This document shows, piece by piece, positions 40,926 to 50,884 of a DNA stretch of 64,000 bases. The stretch covers positions 1 through 64,000 of the forward strand of contig JAZOMX010000020.1 in assembly GCA_045654245.1 (NCBI GenBank), given 5' to 3'. The first letter of the stretch is position 1. Every line of letters starts with the position of its first letter. The notes under the pieces were generated by a model. The model made no database searches. It was given only the letters and a program-made list of their open reading frames with translations, and had not been told where the DNA came from. Made by a program: the position numbers and the translations under genes. The stretch is from UBA10677 sp045654245 (GTDB lineage Bacteria > Bacillota > Clostridia > Christensenellales > Pumilibacteraceae).

Positions 40926-43900
40926 TTAGTCCTCGTTATCAAAAAGCGGATTTTCGGAGGTGTTATTCACTTCGGCAGGATAGAAGTTCTTGTAGTTCTT
41001 CATACCCGTACCTGCGGGAATAAGTTTACCGATAATAACGTTTTCTTTAAGTCCGATTAGCGGGTCAATCTTGTTCTTGATTGCAGCCTCGGTAAGAACT
41101 CTAGCAGTCTCTTGGAAGGATGCTGCGGACAAGAAACTGTCGGTAGCAAGCGCTGCTTTAGTAATACCAAGCAAAGTGTGTTTTGCTACTGCAGGTCTTC
41201 CGCCTTCCATAAGAGTTTTGTTGTTTGCCTCTGCAAACGCTACGGTATCAATCATTTCGCCAGGGAGAAGGTCGGTATCGTTTACAACCTCTACTCTTAC
41301 CTTCTTCAACATCTGATGAACGATAACCTCGATATGCTTGTCGGCAATTTCAACGTCTTGCGAACGGTAAACGGATTGAACTTGGTTTACGATATACTCT
41401 TGAACTGCGCTATATCCCTTAGTTGCCAAAATATCGTGGGGGTCAATAGGACCTTCGGTGAGCGGGTCACCGGCTTTAACTACCGCACCGTTAACGATAT
41501 TCGTCTTAATTTTAGCAGCGAACGGAAGAGGATAAGAAACTTCCTTTTCGTTATTCTTAACGATAACCTCACGCTTTCCGCCGTCCTCAATTAAGGTTAC
41601 TACGCCGTTTTCTTTGGTAATCGTAGCCACACCCTTCGGGCGTCTTGCTTCGAACAACTCTTCGACACGGGGCAAACCTTGCGTAATATCTCCTGCTGCT
41701 GCGACACCACCCGAGTGGAAGGTACGCATCGTAAGCTGGGTACCAGGCTCACCAATCGATTGCGCTGCGATAATACCAACTGCCTCGCCTACTCTTACGG
41801 GTACGGATGCGGACATATCCTTTCCGTAGCACTTCGAGCAAACGCCGTGCTTAGACTTACAAGTAAGTACGGAACGAATCTTAACGCCGTTCTCGTATGC
41901 GCCCGTAGCCTTATTGATGGGGCTAATTCTCTTACCTTCTTTCATAAGAGCCATATCGAGTTTGTCGATTTTGCCAGCCATATCTTCGGAAATCATTTCG
42001 TTTGCGGGAACGAGTACTTCGCCCGTAAGCGGATTTACGATATCCTCTGCTGCAAATCTGCCTGCAAGTCTATCCTTAAGGCTCTCGATAACCTTTGCTT
42101 TCTTATTGTCGAGTTTGTTATAGATATCCTCGAGCGTATCAATCGCGTCGATTCCTTCCATAATACGGTCAACGTAAATTCCGGGAATTACGCCACTACC
42201 CGAGCAACAATCTTCCTCACGAACGATAACGTCTTGCGATACGTCAACCAAACGACGGGTAAGGTATCCCGAGTTTGCAGTCTTAAGAGCGGTATCGGCA
42301 AGTCCTTTACGACCACCGAGAGAAGAAATGAAGTACTCAAGGGGGGATAGTCCTTCACGGAACGAAGAACGAACGGGGGTTTCAAGCGTTTCACCTTGGG
42401 GGTTGGTCATTAGACCACGCATACCAGAAAGTTGGGCAATCTGCTTATTGCTACCACGCGCTCCGGAAACAGCCATCATCTTGATGGGGTTAAACTCGTC
42501 GAGAGCGTCTTGAACGGCTTTAGAGAGGTCCTCGTTAGCCTTCGTCCAAGTCTCTACAACGTAACGGTATTTATCGTGACGGGTAATTGCTCCGTCCTCA
42601 TAACTCTTCTCGTACTTAATAACTTGCTCTTCCGCAGCGTCGATAATCGCTTTCTTTTGTTCAGGAATAGTCATATCGAATACGGAAGTCGTGATTGCGC
42701 CAATCGTAGAATACTTAAAGCCCTCGCTCTTGATTGCGTCCAAAACCTTGCAAGTAACGGTTGCGCCGTGCTTTTTAAAGGTCCAGTCAACAATCTTTTT
42801 GAGTTCGCTCTTACCTACGCGATAGTCAACCTCGAGGTCGAGGAAAGTATCTTTGTTAGTTCTATCAACCTTACCGAGGTCTTGAGGAATATACTCGTTG
42901 AAAAGAATTCTTCCTACGGTAGTCTCGATAATCTTACTAATCTTCTCGCCGTTAAACTCGCCCGTCATACGAACTTTAATCTTACTCTGGAGTTCGATTT
43001 CCTTGTTCGCATAAGCCATCTTAGCCTCGTCAACGTCGCAGAAGGTCATACCCTCGCCCTTTGCTCCCGGCTTATCCATCGTAAGATAGAACGAACCGAT
43101 AACCATATCTTGAGAAGGCGAACATACGGGTTTACCATCAGAAAGTTTCAAGACATTGTTGGTAGCGAGCATCAAGAATCTCGCCTCAGTCTGCGCCTCA
43201 ATCGAGAGAGGAACGTGAACTGCCATTTGGTCTCCGTCGAAGTCTGCGTTGAACGCTCCGCACGCAAGGGGGTGAAGTTTAATTGCTCTACCCTCTACGA
43301 GCACGGGTTCGAACGCCTGAATACCAAGACGGTGCAAAGTCGGAGCACGGTTAAGAAGAACGGGATGCTCTTTGATTACGCGCTCTAGAATTCCCCAAAC
43401 TTCCTTTCCGCCACGCTCAACGTAACGCTTTGCGCTCTTGGGATTGTTTGCCTTGTTCTCGGCAAGAAGTTCGTGCATAATAAAGGGCTTAAAGAGTTCA
43501 AGCGCCATCTCCTTGGGGAGTCCGCATTGATACATCTTAAGTTCAGGTCCTACTACGATAACCGAACGACCCGAGTAGTCAACACGCTTTCCGAGTAGGT
43601 TTTGACGGAAACGACCGTTCTTACCACGGAGGTAAGCCGACAAAGATTTAAGTTCTCTTCCGCCAGGGCCGGTAACCGCTTTACCCTTTCTACCGTTATC
43701 AATAAGAGCGTCAACTGCCTCTTGGAGCATACGCTTTTCGTTTCTTACGATAATATCGGGCGCGTTAATCTCGATAAGTCTTTTAAGTCTGTTGTTTCTA
43801 GCGATAACTCTTCTGTAAAGGTCGTTTAAGTCGCTAGTAGCAAATCTTCCACCGTCGAGTTGTACCATAGGACGGAGTTCGGGAGGAAGAACGGGAAGTA

Positions 43901-44591
43901 CGTCGAGTACCATCCACGCGGGATTGTTACCGCTCTTTGCGAAAGCGTCGAGGATTTCAAGGCGTTTGATTGCCTTTAATTTCTTTTGTCCCGAACTTTC
44001 GTTTACGATTTTACGAACCTCTTCGAGGTCTTTCTTTACGTCAATTGCGTTAAGAAGTTCTTTAACTGCCTCTGCGCCCATTCCAACTCTGAACGCGTCT
44101 TCACCGTACTGTTCACGATAGTCGTAGTACTGGTTAGAGGTAAGAACTTGCTTATACTCTAGGGGACTGTCCTTGGGGTCAAGAACAACGTAGGATACGA
44201 AGTAAACTACTTGCTCTAACGCCTTGGGGCTCATTTCAAGCAAAGTTGCGATACGGGAGGGAACGCCTCTAAAGTACCAAATGTGCGTTACGGGAGCGGC
44301 AAGGTCGATATGTCCCATACGCTCGCGTCTAACCTTAGAACGGGTAACTTCTACTCCGCACTTATCACAAACTACGCCTTTATGTCTAACTCTTTTATAC
44401 TTACCACAATGGCATTCCCAGTCCTTAGTAGGTCCGAAAATTCTTTCGCAGAAAAGTCCGTCGCGTTCGGGTTTTTGCGTACGATAGTTAATAGTTTCGG
44501 GTTTAGTAACCTCACCGCGCGACCACTCGTGGATTTTATCGGGGCCTGCAATTGCTATTTGCATCGAATCGAAATTATTTAATTCAAACAT
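40926..44591 (-). CDS. rpoC: RNA polymerase subunit beta'
   Basis: 1221 aa. The N-terminal zinc finger CHCGKYKRVRHKGVVCDKCG is followed by the active-site loop NADFDGDQMAVHVPL near residue 450 (three Asp bind Mg). Next are the bridge and trigger-loop region (MRTFHSGGVAA), and the second zinc site CKSKHGVCSKCYG. Length is normal for Bacillota (no large insert). Its ATG overlaps the rpoB stop by one base (TAATG). A terminator follows. Confidence 0.98.
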   Translation of the reverse strand: MFELNNFDSMQIAIAGPDKIHEWSRGEVTKPETINYRTQKPERDGLFCERIFGPTKDWECHCGKYKRVRHKGVVCDKCGVEVTRSKVRRERMGHIDLAAPVTHIWYFRGVPSRIATLLEMSPKALEQVVYFVSYVVLDPKDSPLEYKQVLTSNQYYDYREQYGEDAFRVGMGAEAVKELLNAIDVKKDLEEVRKIVNESSGQKKLKAIKRLEILDAFAKSGNNPAWMVLDVLPVLPPELRPMVQLDGGRFATSDLNDLYRRVIARNNRLKRLIEINAPDIIVRNEKRMLQEAVDALIDNGRKGKAVTGPGGRELKSLSAYLRGKNGRFRQNLLGKRVDYSGRSVIVVGPELKMYQCGLPKEMALELFKPFIMHELLAENKANNPKSAKRYVERGGKEVWGILERVIKEHPVLLNRAPTLHRLGIQAFEPVLVEGRAIKLHPLACGAFNADFDGDQMAVHVPLSIEAQTEARFLMLATNNVLKLSDGKPVCSPSQDMVIGSFYLTMDKPGAKGEGMTFCDVDEAKMAYANKEIELQSKIKVRMTGEFNGEKISKIIETTVGRILFNEYIPQDLGKVDRTNKDTFLDLEVDYRVGKSELKKIVDWTFKKHGATVTCKVLDAIKSEGFKYSTIGAITTSVFDMTIPEQKKAIIDAAEEQVIKYEKSYEDGAITRHDKYRYVVETWTKANEDLSKAVQDALDEFNPIKMMAVSGARGSNKQIAQLSGMRGLMTNPQGETLETPVRSSFREGLSPLEYFISSLGGRKGLADTALKTANSGYLTRRLVDVSQDVIVREEDCCSGSGVIPGIYVDRIMEGIDAIDTLEDIYNKLDNKKAKVIESLKDRLAGRFAAEDIVNPLTGEVLVPANEMISEDMAGKIDKLDMALMKEGKRISPINKATGAYENGVKIRSVLTCKSKHGVCSKCYGKDMSASVPVRVGEAVGIIAAQSIGEPGTQLTMRTFHSGGVAAAGDITQGLPRVEELFEARRPKGVATITKENGVVTLIEDGGKREVIVKNNEKEVSYPLPFAAKIKTNIVNGAVVKAGDPLTEGPIDPHDILATKGYSAVQEYIVNQVQSVYRSQDVEIADKHIEVIVHQMLKKVRVEVVNDTDLLPGEMIDTVAFAEANNKTLMEGGRPAVAKHTLLGITKAALATDSFLSAASFQETARVLTEAAIKNKIDPLIGLKENVIIGKLIPAGTGMKNYKNFYPAEVNNTSENPLFDNED

Positions 44592-47500
44592 TATTCGTTG
44601 TCTCCTTCTTCGCTTTCGTCGTCGAGGTCGTCAAGTCCGAGTCCGCCTAGTAGGTCAGCGATATCGAGGTCATCTTCGTCGATAATCGAATCGCTTTCCT
44701 CTAGAGCCTCGGCGCTAGATGCGAACGCCTCGTCGTCATCGTCGTCCATAAGGCTAACTTCGTCGTCACCAAAATCGTCGTCGAGGTCGTCGTCAAACGC
44801 CGTTACGTCGCCGAGGTCAACGCCGTCGGTAAGAGCGCTATCACTACCGGTGTAGTGTTTTTCTCTCTCGCCGTGGTCGTACTCGTCACGCTCAGACTCG
44901 ATAAGTTCTTGGATACCGATTTCCTGTTTGTCCTCGTTTAGAACCTTAATGTCAAGAGCGAGCGATTGAAGTTCCTTGATAAGAACTTTGAAAGACTCGG
45001 GAACGGAGGGGTCACCGTTTTTGTTGCCCTTAACGATTGCGTCGTAAGTCTTGGTTCTTCCAACGACGTCGTCCGATTTTACGGTCATAATCTCTTGCAA
45101 GATATTAGCAGCACCGTAAGCGTATAGAGCCCAAACCTCCATTTCTCCGAAACGCTGTCCACCGAACTGCGCCTTTCCTCCAAGCGGTTGCTGGGTTACG
45201 AGCGAGTACGGTCCAATCGAACGAGCGTGAATCTTATCGTCAACGAGGTGGATAAGTTTAATCATATACATATATCCAACCGTAGAGCGGTTCTCGAACG
45301 GCTCACCCGTTCTTCCGTCGTACATTTGGATTTTTCCGTCAACCTTGCCGTCGGTAGTAAATCCGTTGTCCTTAAGTAGGTCGTGGATATCACTCTCGAG
45401 AGCGCCGTCGAATACGGGGGTTGCCACTTTCCAGCCAAGTGCTTTCGCAACGAGACCGAGGTGAACTTCTAGTACCTGTCCGATATTCATACGAGAAGGT
45501 ACGCCGAGGGGGTTAAGAACGATTTGTAGAGGCGTTCCGTCAGCCATAAACGGCATATCTTCTTGAGGAAGAATACGGGAAATAACACCCTTGTTACCGT
45601 GACGGCCTGCCATCTTGTCGCCTACCGAAATCTTACGCTTTTGAGCGATATATACTCTTACGCGCTTGTTAACGCCCGGCTCGAGTTCGTCTTTGTTAGC
45701 ACGGGTAAATACCTTAACGTCAACTACGATACCGCCTTCGCCGTTGTTAACTTTAAGCGAGGTATCGCGAACTTCTCTTGCCTTTTCGCCAAAGATTGCA
45801 CGGAGCAATCTCTCTTCGGGGGTAAGGTCGGTTTCGCCCTTGGGAGTAACCTTTCCTACCAAGATATCTCCGCTCGTAACTTCCGCTCCGATACGGATAA
45901 TACCGTTCTCGTCGAGGTTCTTAAGAGCGTCGTCGCCTACGTTAGGAATATCACGAGTGATTTCCTCTTCGCCGAGTTTAGTATCTCTTGCCTCGATTTC
46001 GTGTTCTTCAATATGAATAGAAGTGAATACGTCGTCTTTTACAATCTTTTCGGAAATAAGGATTGCGTCCTCGTAGTTATAACCCTCCCAGGTCATAAAT
46101 CCTACCAAGATGTTTCTACCAAGAGCAAGTTCAGCATTCTCGGTAGAGTGTCCGTCAGCAATAACTTGTCCTGCGAATACTCTATCGCCTTTAGCAACGA
46201 TAGGACGCTGATTGATACAAGTTCCTTGGTTAGAACGAACGAATTTCTTTAAGATATACTCAGAATACTGCGTTGCACCGTCGGTGGTGTGAACGATATT
46301 TTCGATAATATCGTCGTTAGCCGAAATCGTTGCGCCGTCAATATCTTCAGCAACGACAATCTTGCCTGCGTCAACGTAAGTTACTACACCGCTCTTTCTT
46401 GCGATAAGCATAACGCCCGAGTCGTAAGCAATCTTATGCTCGATACCCGTTCCTACAATCGGAGCCTCGGGTTTAAGTAGAGGAACTGCCTGACGTTGCA
46501 TGTTAGAGCCCATTAGCGCACGGTTGGTATCGTCGTTCTCTAGGAACGGAATAAGAGCCGTTGCAACCGAAATCATTTGACGGGGGCTTACGTCCATATA
46601 GTCAATCTCTTCTCTTCTGTGCTCTGCGATATCGTCACGGTAACGCATCATTACACGCTCGTTAGCAAACCAGCCGTTCTCGTCGAGAGGCTCGTTCGCC
46701 ATCGCTACGCGGTAGCGGTCCTCTTCGTCCGCAGCGAGGTAATAAACCTCTTCGGTAACCTTTTGGTTCTCTTTATCTACCTTTCTATAAGGCGCTTCGA
46801 TAAATCCGTACTGATTGATGCGAGCGTAAGAAGAAAGCGAGTTGATAAGACCGATATTCTGTCCTTCAGGCGTCTCGATAGGACACATTCTCGAATAGTG
46901 CGAGTAGTGTACGTCACGAACTTCGAAGGACGCGCGCTCACGGTTAAGTCCACCAGGACCAAGCGCAGAAAGTTTACGCTTATGAGTAAGTTCCGCAATC
47001 GGGTTAGTCTCGTCCATAAATTGCGACAACTGGCTAGAACCAAAGAACTCTCTAATCGCGCTAGTTACGGGACGGATATTGAGTAGGCTTTGAGGCGTGG
47101 GAGGCTCGCTGTCAGACTGAATCTGCATACGCTCTCTTACGAGTCTTTCAAGTCTAGCAATACCGATACGGAATTGATTTTGGAGAAGTTCGCCTACGCT
47201 ACGAACGCGACGGTTACCTAAGTGGTCAATGTTGTCGCAGTAGCCAACGCCGTGGCGAAGTCCGGTAATATAGTTAATGGTTGCGATAATATCGTCGGGT
47301 AAGAGGTGCTTAACTACGAGAAGGTCAAGATTCTCTACGATAAGGCTCTTAAGTTTCTCATCGTCGCCGTTTGCGTCGTCGAGAAGTTTTTTAAGCGTGG
47401 GATAATATACTTTTTCGTTTACACCGAGTTCTTTAGCGTCGAAAGAAACGAAACTAGCGATATCAACGTGGCGGTTACCCATTACCCAGTAGCAAGCCTT

Positions 47501-48613
47501 TTCCTTGCCAACTTGAACGGGAACGCAGTTAATACCTGCGTTTTGAATTTGGAAAGCAACCTCTTCGGTAATTCTCTTTCCTTTCGCTACGTAAACTACG
47601 CCGTCGTTATCAACGATATCCATATACGCTCTCATACCGGTGATACGAGATGCAAGCGAAAGTTTTTTGTTGAACTTATATCTACCTACTCTCGAGAGGT
47701 CGTATTTTCTACGGTCAAAGAACAGTCCTCTAGCGTACTGTTTAATAGAATCTACGTTGGGAATTTCGCCCGGACGCATTTTCTTGTTGAGTTCTTTAAG
47801 CGCTTCGTCTTCCGTTTTAGCAACGTCTTTATCAATCGTGCTTGCCATTAAAGCCTCGCCGTAGAAGAGCGAAGTCATATTCTCGTCCGACGAGAACGAA
47901 GTGTATTCGGGAGCGGTTGCTAGCGCACCTGCAAAAGGCGCGTACTTAAAGCAATCGAGAATAGTCTTAGGTTCTTCTTCCCACTCAGTTCCCAAAATTG
48001 CGGACAAGGTACGCAAAAGAACGGACGCTTGTACCTTTCTTTGACGGTCAACGTGTACCCACAAAACGCCCTTATCGTCCTCTTCAAACTCGAGCCACGC
48101 TCCACGAGAGGGAATATTAGTCGCCTTATAGTAGTTTACACCCGTAATCTTATCGGACTCGAAATCGAAGTACACGCCAGGGCTACGAACCAACTGCGAT
48201 ACTACTACGCGCTCTGCTCCGTTAATAATAAACGAGCCGTTGGGCGTCATTAGGGGAATATCTCCCATAAATACTTCGGACTTAGTGATTAGTCCCGTCT
48301 CTTTGTTAAGAAGGCTTACGTTTACCTTAAGGGGCGCTGCGTAAGTCGCGTCACGGTCCTTGCACTCTTTCTCGTTATACTTGGGTTTCATCTCAATGTG
48401 AGAATCAAGGAAACGGAGTTCCATTTTGTTGCTGAAATCCTTAATCGGCGAGAAGTCCTTAAATACTTCGCTAATGCCGTTTTGGATGAACTCTTTGTAA
48501 GAATCCTTTTGAACTTCAACGAGGTAAGGCATTTCGCATACTTCGTGAACTTGCGCAAAGGATAGTCTTTCAGTGTTTCCGTACTTGACCTTTCTGATTG
48601 TTCTGTCGGACAT
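44591..48613 (-). CDS. rpoB: RNA polymerase subunit beta
   Basis: 1340 aa from ATG 48613, behind GAAGGAG; upstream in-frame codons lie in the leader. Rifampicin region: SSQLSQFMDETNPIAELTHKRKLSALGPGG near residue 490 (given here in parts: QLSQFMD, THKRRLSALG-like). Later GDKMAGRHGNKGVIS and the C-terminal QPLGGKAQFGGQRFGEME. After the usual end (near GIQELIESERDEYD) comes a tail of about 85 residues, mostly Asp and Glu with Leu and Ala, probably disordered. RpoB of Bacillus also ends acidic, but this tail is long. The gene starts the rpoBC unit; rplL is not adjacent, the upstream gene being unrelated. Confidence 0.97.
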   Translation of the reverse strand: MSDRTIRKVKYGNTERLSFAQVHEVCEMPYLVEVQKDSYKEFIQNGISEVFKDFSPIKDFSNKMELRFLDSHIEMKPKYNEKECKDRDATYAAPLKVNVSLLNKETGLITKSEVFMGDIPLMTPNGSFIINGAERVVVSQLVRSPGVYFDFESDKITGVNYYKATNIPSRGAWLEFEEDDKGVLWVHVDRQRKVQASVLLRTLSAILGTEWEEEPKTILDCFKYAPFAGALATAPEYTSFSSDENMTSLFYGEALMASTIDKDVAKTEDEALKELNKKMRPGEIPNVDSIKQYARGLFFDRRKYDLSRVGRYKFNKKLSLASRITGMRAYMDIVDNDGVVYVAKGKRITEEVAFQIQNAGINCVPVQVGKEKACYWVMGNRHVDIASFVSFDAKELGVNEKVYYPTLKKLLDDANGDDEKLKSLIVENLDLLVVKHLLPDDIIATINYITGLRHGVGYCDNIDHLGNRRVRSVGELLQNQFRIGIARLERLVRERMQIQSDSEPPTPQSLLNIRPVTSAIREFFGSSQLSQFMDETNPIAELTHKRKLSALGPGGLNRERASFEVRDVHYSHYSRMCPIETPEGQNIGLINSLSSYARINQYGFIEAPYRKVDKENQKVTEEVYYLAADEEDRYRVAMANEPLDENGWFANERVMMRYRDDIAEHRREEIDYMDVSPRQMISVATALIPFLENDDTNRALMGSNMQRQAVPLLKPEAPIVGTGIEHKIAYDSGVMLIARKSGVVTYVDAGKIVVAEDIDGATISANDDIIENIVHTTDGATQYSEYILKKFVRSNQGTCINQRPIVAKGDRVFAGQVIADGHSTENAELALGRNILVGFMTWEGYNYEDAILISEKIVKDDVFTSIHIEEHEIEARDTKLGEEEITRDIPNVGDDALKNLDENGIIRIGAEVTSGDILVGKVTPKGETDLTPEERLLRAIFGEKAREVRDTSLKVNNGEGGIVVDVKVFTRANKDELEPGVNKRVRVYIAQKRKISVGDKMAGRHGNKGVISRILPQEDMPFMADGTPLQIVLNPLGVPSRMNIGQVLEVHLGLVAKALGWKVATPVFDGALESDIHDLLKDNGFTTDGKVDGKIQMYDGRTGEPFENRSTVGYMYMIKLIHLVDDKIHARSIGPYSLVTQQPLGGKAQFGGQRFGEMEVWALYAYGAANILQEIMTVKSDDVVGRTKTYDAIVKGNKNGDPSVPESFKVLIKELQSLALDIKVLNEDKQEIGIQELIESERDEYDHGEREKHYTGSDSALTDGVDLGDVTAFDDDLDDDFGDDEVSLMDDDDDEAFASSAEALEESDSIIDEDDLDIADLLGGLGLDDLDDESEEGDNE

Positions 48614-48718
48614 TTTTTTCTCCTTCAAACTTGGTTTTTTCTTTATATATACGCGTATAATAACGGCGTGTTTTTCAGCCTCAAAAGGCGAAAAGACCGC
48701 ATAATACAGCATTATAAA

Positions 48719-48748
48719 ATAATATCACAGTTTTCAAGCGTTTGTCAA
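48719..48748 (-). promoter_or_regulatory. Promoter of rpoBC
   Basis: Minus strand: TTGACA (48743-48748), 18-bp spacer, TATTAT (48719-48724). The leader is about 100 bases with a GGC/GCC-containing hairpin region before GAAGGAG. A TATAAT-like box 8-9 bases further on may provide a second start. Confidence 0.7.
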
Positions 48749-48843
48749 GCGTTTTTTAAAAAATATTTTTAACAAAATTTTTCCGAGTTTTTGTTGAGGG
48801 TATTTTTATAAGTAAATCGACAAAAATCGTCCGTTTTCCGCAC

Positions 48844-48878
48844 AAAAAATCCCCTACTTTCTTCGTAGGGGATTTTAT
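48844..48878 (-). terminator. Terminator after the nucleoside-hydrolase-like gene
   Basis: Minus strand: AAATCCCCTAC, loop GAAGAAA, GTAGGGGATTTTTTG. Strong stem and T-run. Confidence 0.9.
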
Positions 48879-48891
48879 CACAATAAAGCCT

Positions 48892-49656
48892 TTATTTAAT
48901 TTTTATTTCCGTCAAGCGGTTACCGTCTTTATCAACGGTATTTTCCACTTTGAACAATTCTTTTTCAAACAAGAAACGAGCCGTTATATAATCGTAAATA
49001 AAGCACCTATCGGCATGACGAGCGGTTGCGTATTTAAGCGAAGTGTCAACCAAGAGGTTAAAAAGTTCTCCCCCGCTCGGCTTATGCAAAACTGCGTTAA
49101 ACTCGGGCGCACGACAGCCGTCTAGCGTTGCTACGAAATGCGGATATTTAACCGACTCCGAAAACGCTTTTCGGTCTAGGGCGTGATTGAATTCGTAACC
49201 GTTAAAGTTGGGCTCTTCGTGGACGCACCCGCCCATAATAAGCAAGCCTGCGCATTTTCTTTTTTCAAGCGCTGGAACTACTAGCGTGCAAGGTCCGAAC
49301 GAGCAAAGATAAACTTCGTCCTCCTCTTCTAGCCAGTCTGAAAACGAAATTTCTTCTATATCTACGGTCAAGGGCGCAAAAGCGTCACCCATACCGTCTG
49401 CGCCGTGGATTGAGGGTAAACAAGCGTAAGGTTGCTCTACTTCGAGCGTGTTTACAAACCTAACGCCAGTAAGGTCTCCGCCAAAATATGCGTAACGATT
49501 AAGCAAAGTTTTACCGTTCCTATAAGCAACGCTTTTCTCGCTATTTCCGCCTATTGCTATAATATCAATCTGGTCTCCTTTTTCTCGCTTATCGAGAATA
49601 TAAGTGGTTGCAACGGCGTCGTCTAACCCGTAATCGCAAAATAGAGCGTATCTCAT
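48892..49656 (-). CDS. Nucleoside hydrolase-like protein
   Basis: 254 aa. N-terminal FCDYGLDDAVATTYIL matches the DxDxxxDD calcium motif of inosine/uridine-type nucleoside hydrolases with the first Asp shifted, then HGADGMGD near residue 85, LLIMGGCVHEEPNFNGYEFNHALD in parts, the last being the EFN-xx-D ribose/Ca site. Members split the N-glycosidic bond of nucleosides. At 254 aa it is shorter than the usual 310, and the C-terminal catalytic His region is not obvious, so activity may be altered. It is the last gene after a response regulator and its kinase and overlaps the kinase by four bases. Confidence 0.72.
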   Translation of the reverse strand: MRYALFCDYGLDDAVATTYILDKREKGDQIDIIAIGGNSEKSVAYRNGKTLLNRYAYFGGDLTGVRFVNTLEVEQPYACLPSIHGADGMGDAFAPLTVDIEEISFSDWLEEEDEVYLCSFGPCTLVVPALEKRKCAGLLIMGGCVHEEPNFNGYEFNHALDRKAFSESVKYPHFVATLDGCRAPEFNAVLHKPSGGELFNLLVDTSLKYATARHADRCFIYDYITARFLFEKELFKVENTVDKDGNRLTEIKIK

Positions 49657-50879
49657 AGTTTGTCTCCTCCTTTAACGGGAATTCTAACGCTAAAAGTCGA
49701 GCCGACACCAGGCTCACTCTTCGCCTCAATCGTGCCGTGCATACTTTCAATAATCGTTTTGGCAATCGTAAGACCAAGCCCCGTACCCTTTCCGTCACGG
49801 TTACGAGACTTATCGCAACGATAAAATCTATCGAAAATATGCGGTAAATCTTCTTTGGATATTCCCAGTCCGCTATCAGCAACGTGGACTACGGCGTGAG
49901 TAGGCGTTACGCTACCCATAATTCGCACCACGCTACCCTCGGGCGAATATTTAATCGCGTTATCGACGAGCGCTCTTATGCTTTCTACGAATAAGTTTTT
50001 ATCAACGCTAACCGTCATATTCTTCTCGCCCACGAAAACGACTTTATGAGTTTTTACGGCGATTGAGTACGCCTCGGCAATTTCGGAAAGAACACCGTGA
50101 AGGTCGAGCGTTTCAGCAACTATACTAATTTTTCCCATTCTTGCTAAAGTGAGCAACTGTTCAACTATGCGTTGCATATTCTCCGCCTCACGAGCAATCG
50201 AATCTACACTCTCGTCAAGCACGGACGGGTCGTTTTTACCCCAACGCAACAAAAGATTAGAATAGCCTTGAATAACGGCTATCGGCGTTTTTAATTCGTG
50301 GCTTGCGTCGGAAACGAACTTCTTTTGCTGTTCAAACGATTGTTCTAGTTCGTCAAGCATAGAGTTTATTCTCTCTGTTAGTTCTTTAAGTTCGTCCTGC
50401 GAATCCACGGCGTCTATTCTCGTCGATAGGTCGTCGGGGCTTATGTCGTCAATCTTGCCAATCATTTTTCTAATCGGCGAGAGCATAGTCGAACTCGCTA
50501 TTCCGCCAAGCGCAGTAATGACTACGAGCGACAGCACGATTACGATTGCGACGGTTACTCTTAGTTCAGTAACGTACGCCTTATCGACTTCGCCCATTTC
50601 CGCCATACGGCTCTCTACTGAAGAAACAACGAATACGCCTAAAAGAGTAAGCGCTACGGCAAACATAAAAACGTAGATAATCGTCGTTTTAGCAGTAATC
50701 GGAATATGAATTTTCCTAATCAGTTTTATAAATAATTCATATAGTTTTACAAACGGAAAGAACGCAAAATAAAGCACACGTCTCCATTTTTTTACTGCCG
50801 TGGGCTTTTTTCTTTGCGCTTTAATTTCTTCTAGAGTTTTCTCTACTTCCTCTAGATTTTGTTGTTTCCTTTCGTCCAT
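49653..50879 (-). CDS. Sensor histidine kinase, two membrane helices
   Basis: 408 aa. A charged N-terminal tail and amphipathic stretch (1-60), TM1 about 66-88, only a short external loop of about 18 residues, TM2 about 107-129, HAMP 130-185, phospho-acceptor His194 in SDASHELKTPIAVIQG, and an HATPase domain with N box VDNAIKYSPEGS, G1 DSGLGIS and G2 GTGLGLTIAKTI. The tiny external loop argues for sensing in or at the membrane rather than of a large ligand. It phosphorylates the response regulator encoded five bases upstream. Confidence 0.92.
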   Translation of the reverse strand: MDERKQQNLEEVEKTLEEIKAQRKKPTAVKKWRRVLYFAFFPFVKLYELFIKLIRKIHIPITAKTTIIYVFMFAVALTLLGVFVVSSVESRMAEMGEVDKAYVTELRVTVAIVIVLSLVVITALGGIASSTMLSPIRKMIGKIDDISPDDLSTRIDAVDSQDELKELTERINSMLDELEQSFEQQKKFVSDASHELKTPIAVIQGYSNLLLRWGKNDPSVLDESVDSIAREAENMQRIVEQLLTLARMGKISIVAETLDLHGVLSEIAEAYSIAVKTHKVVFVGEKNMTVSVDKNLFVESIRALVDNAIKYSPEGSVVRIMGSVTPTHAVVHVADSGLGISKEDLPHIFDRFYRCDKSRNRDGKGTGLGLTIAKTIIESMHGTIEAKSEPGVGSTFSVRIPVKGGDKL

Positions 50880-50884
50880 AAAAA

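Noticed and set aside
42432..43388. A 318-codon plus-strand frame inside rpoC
   Set aside because: It is antisense to the most conserved part of RpoC, including the NADFDGD motif.
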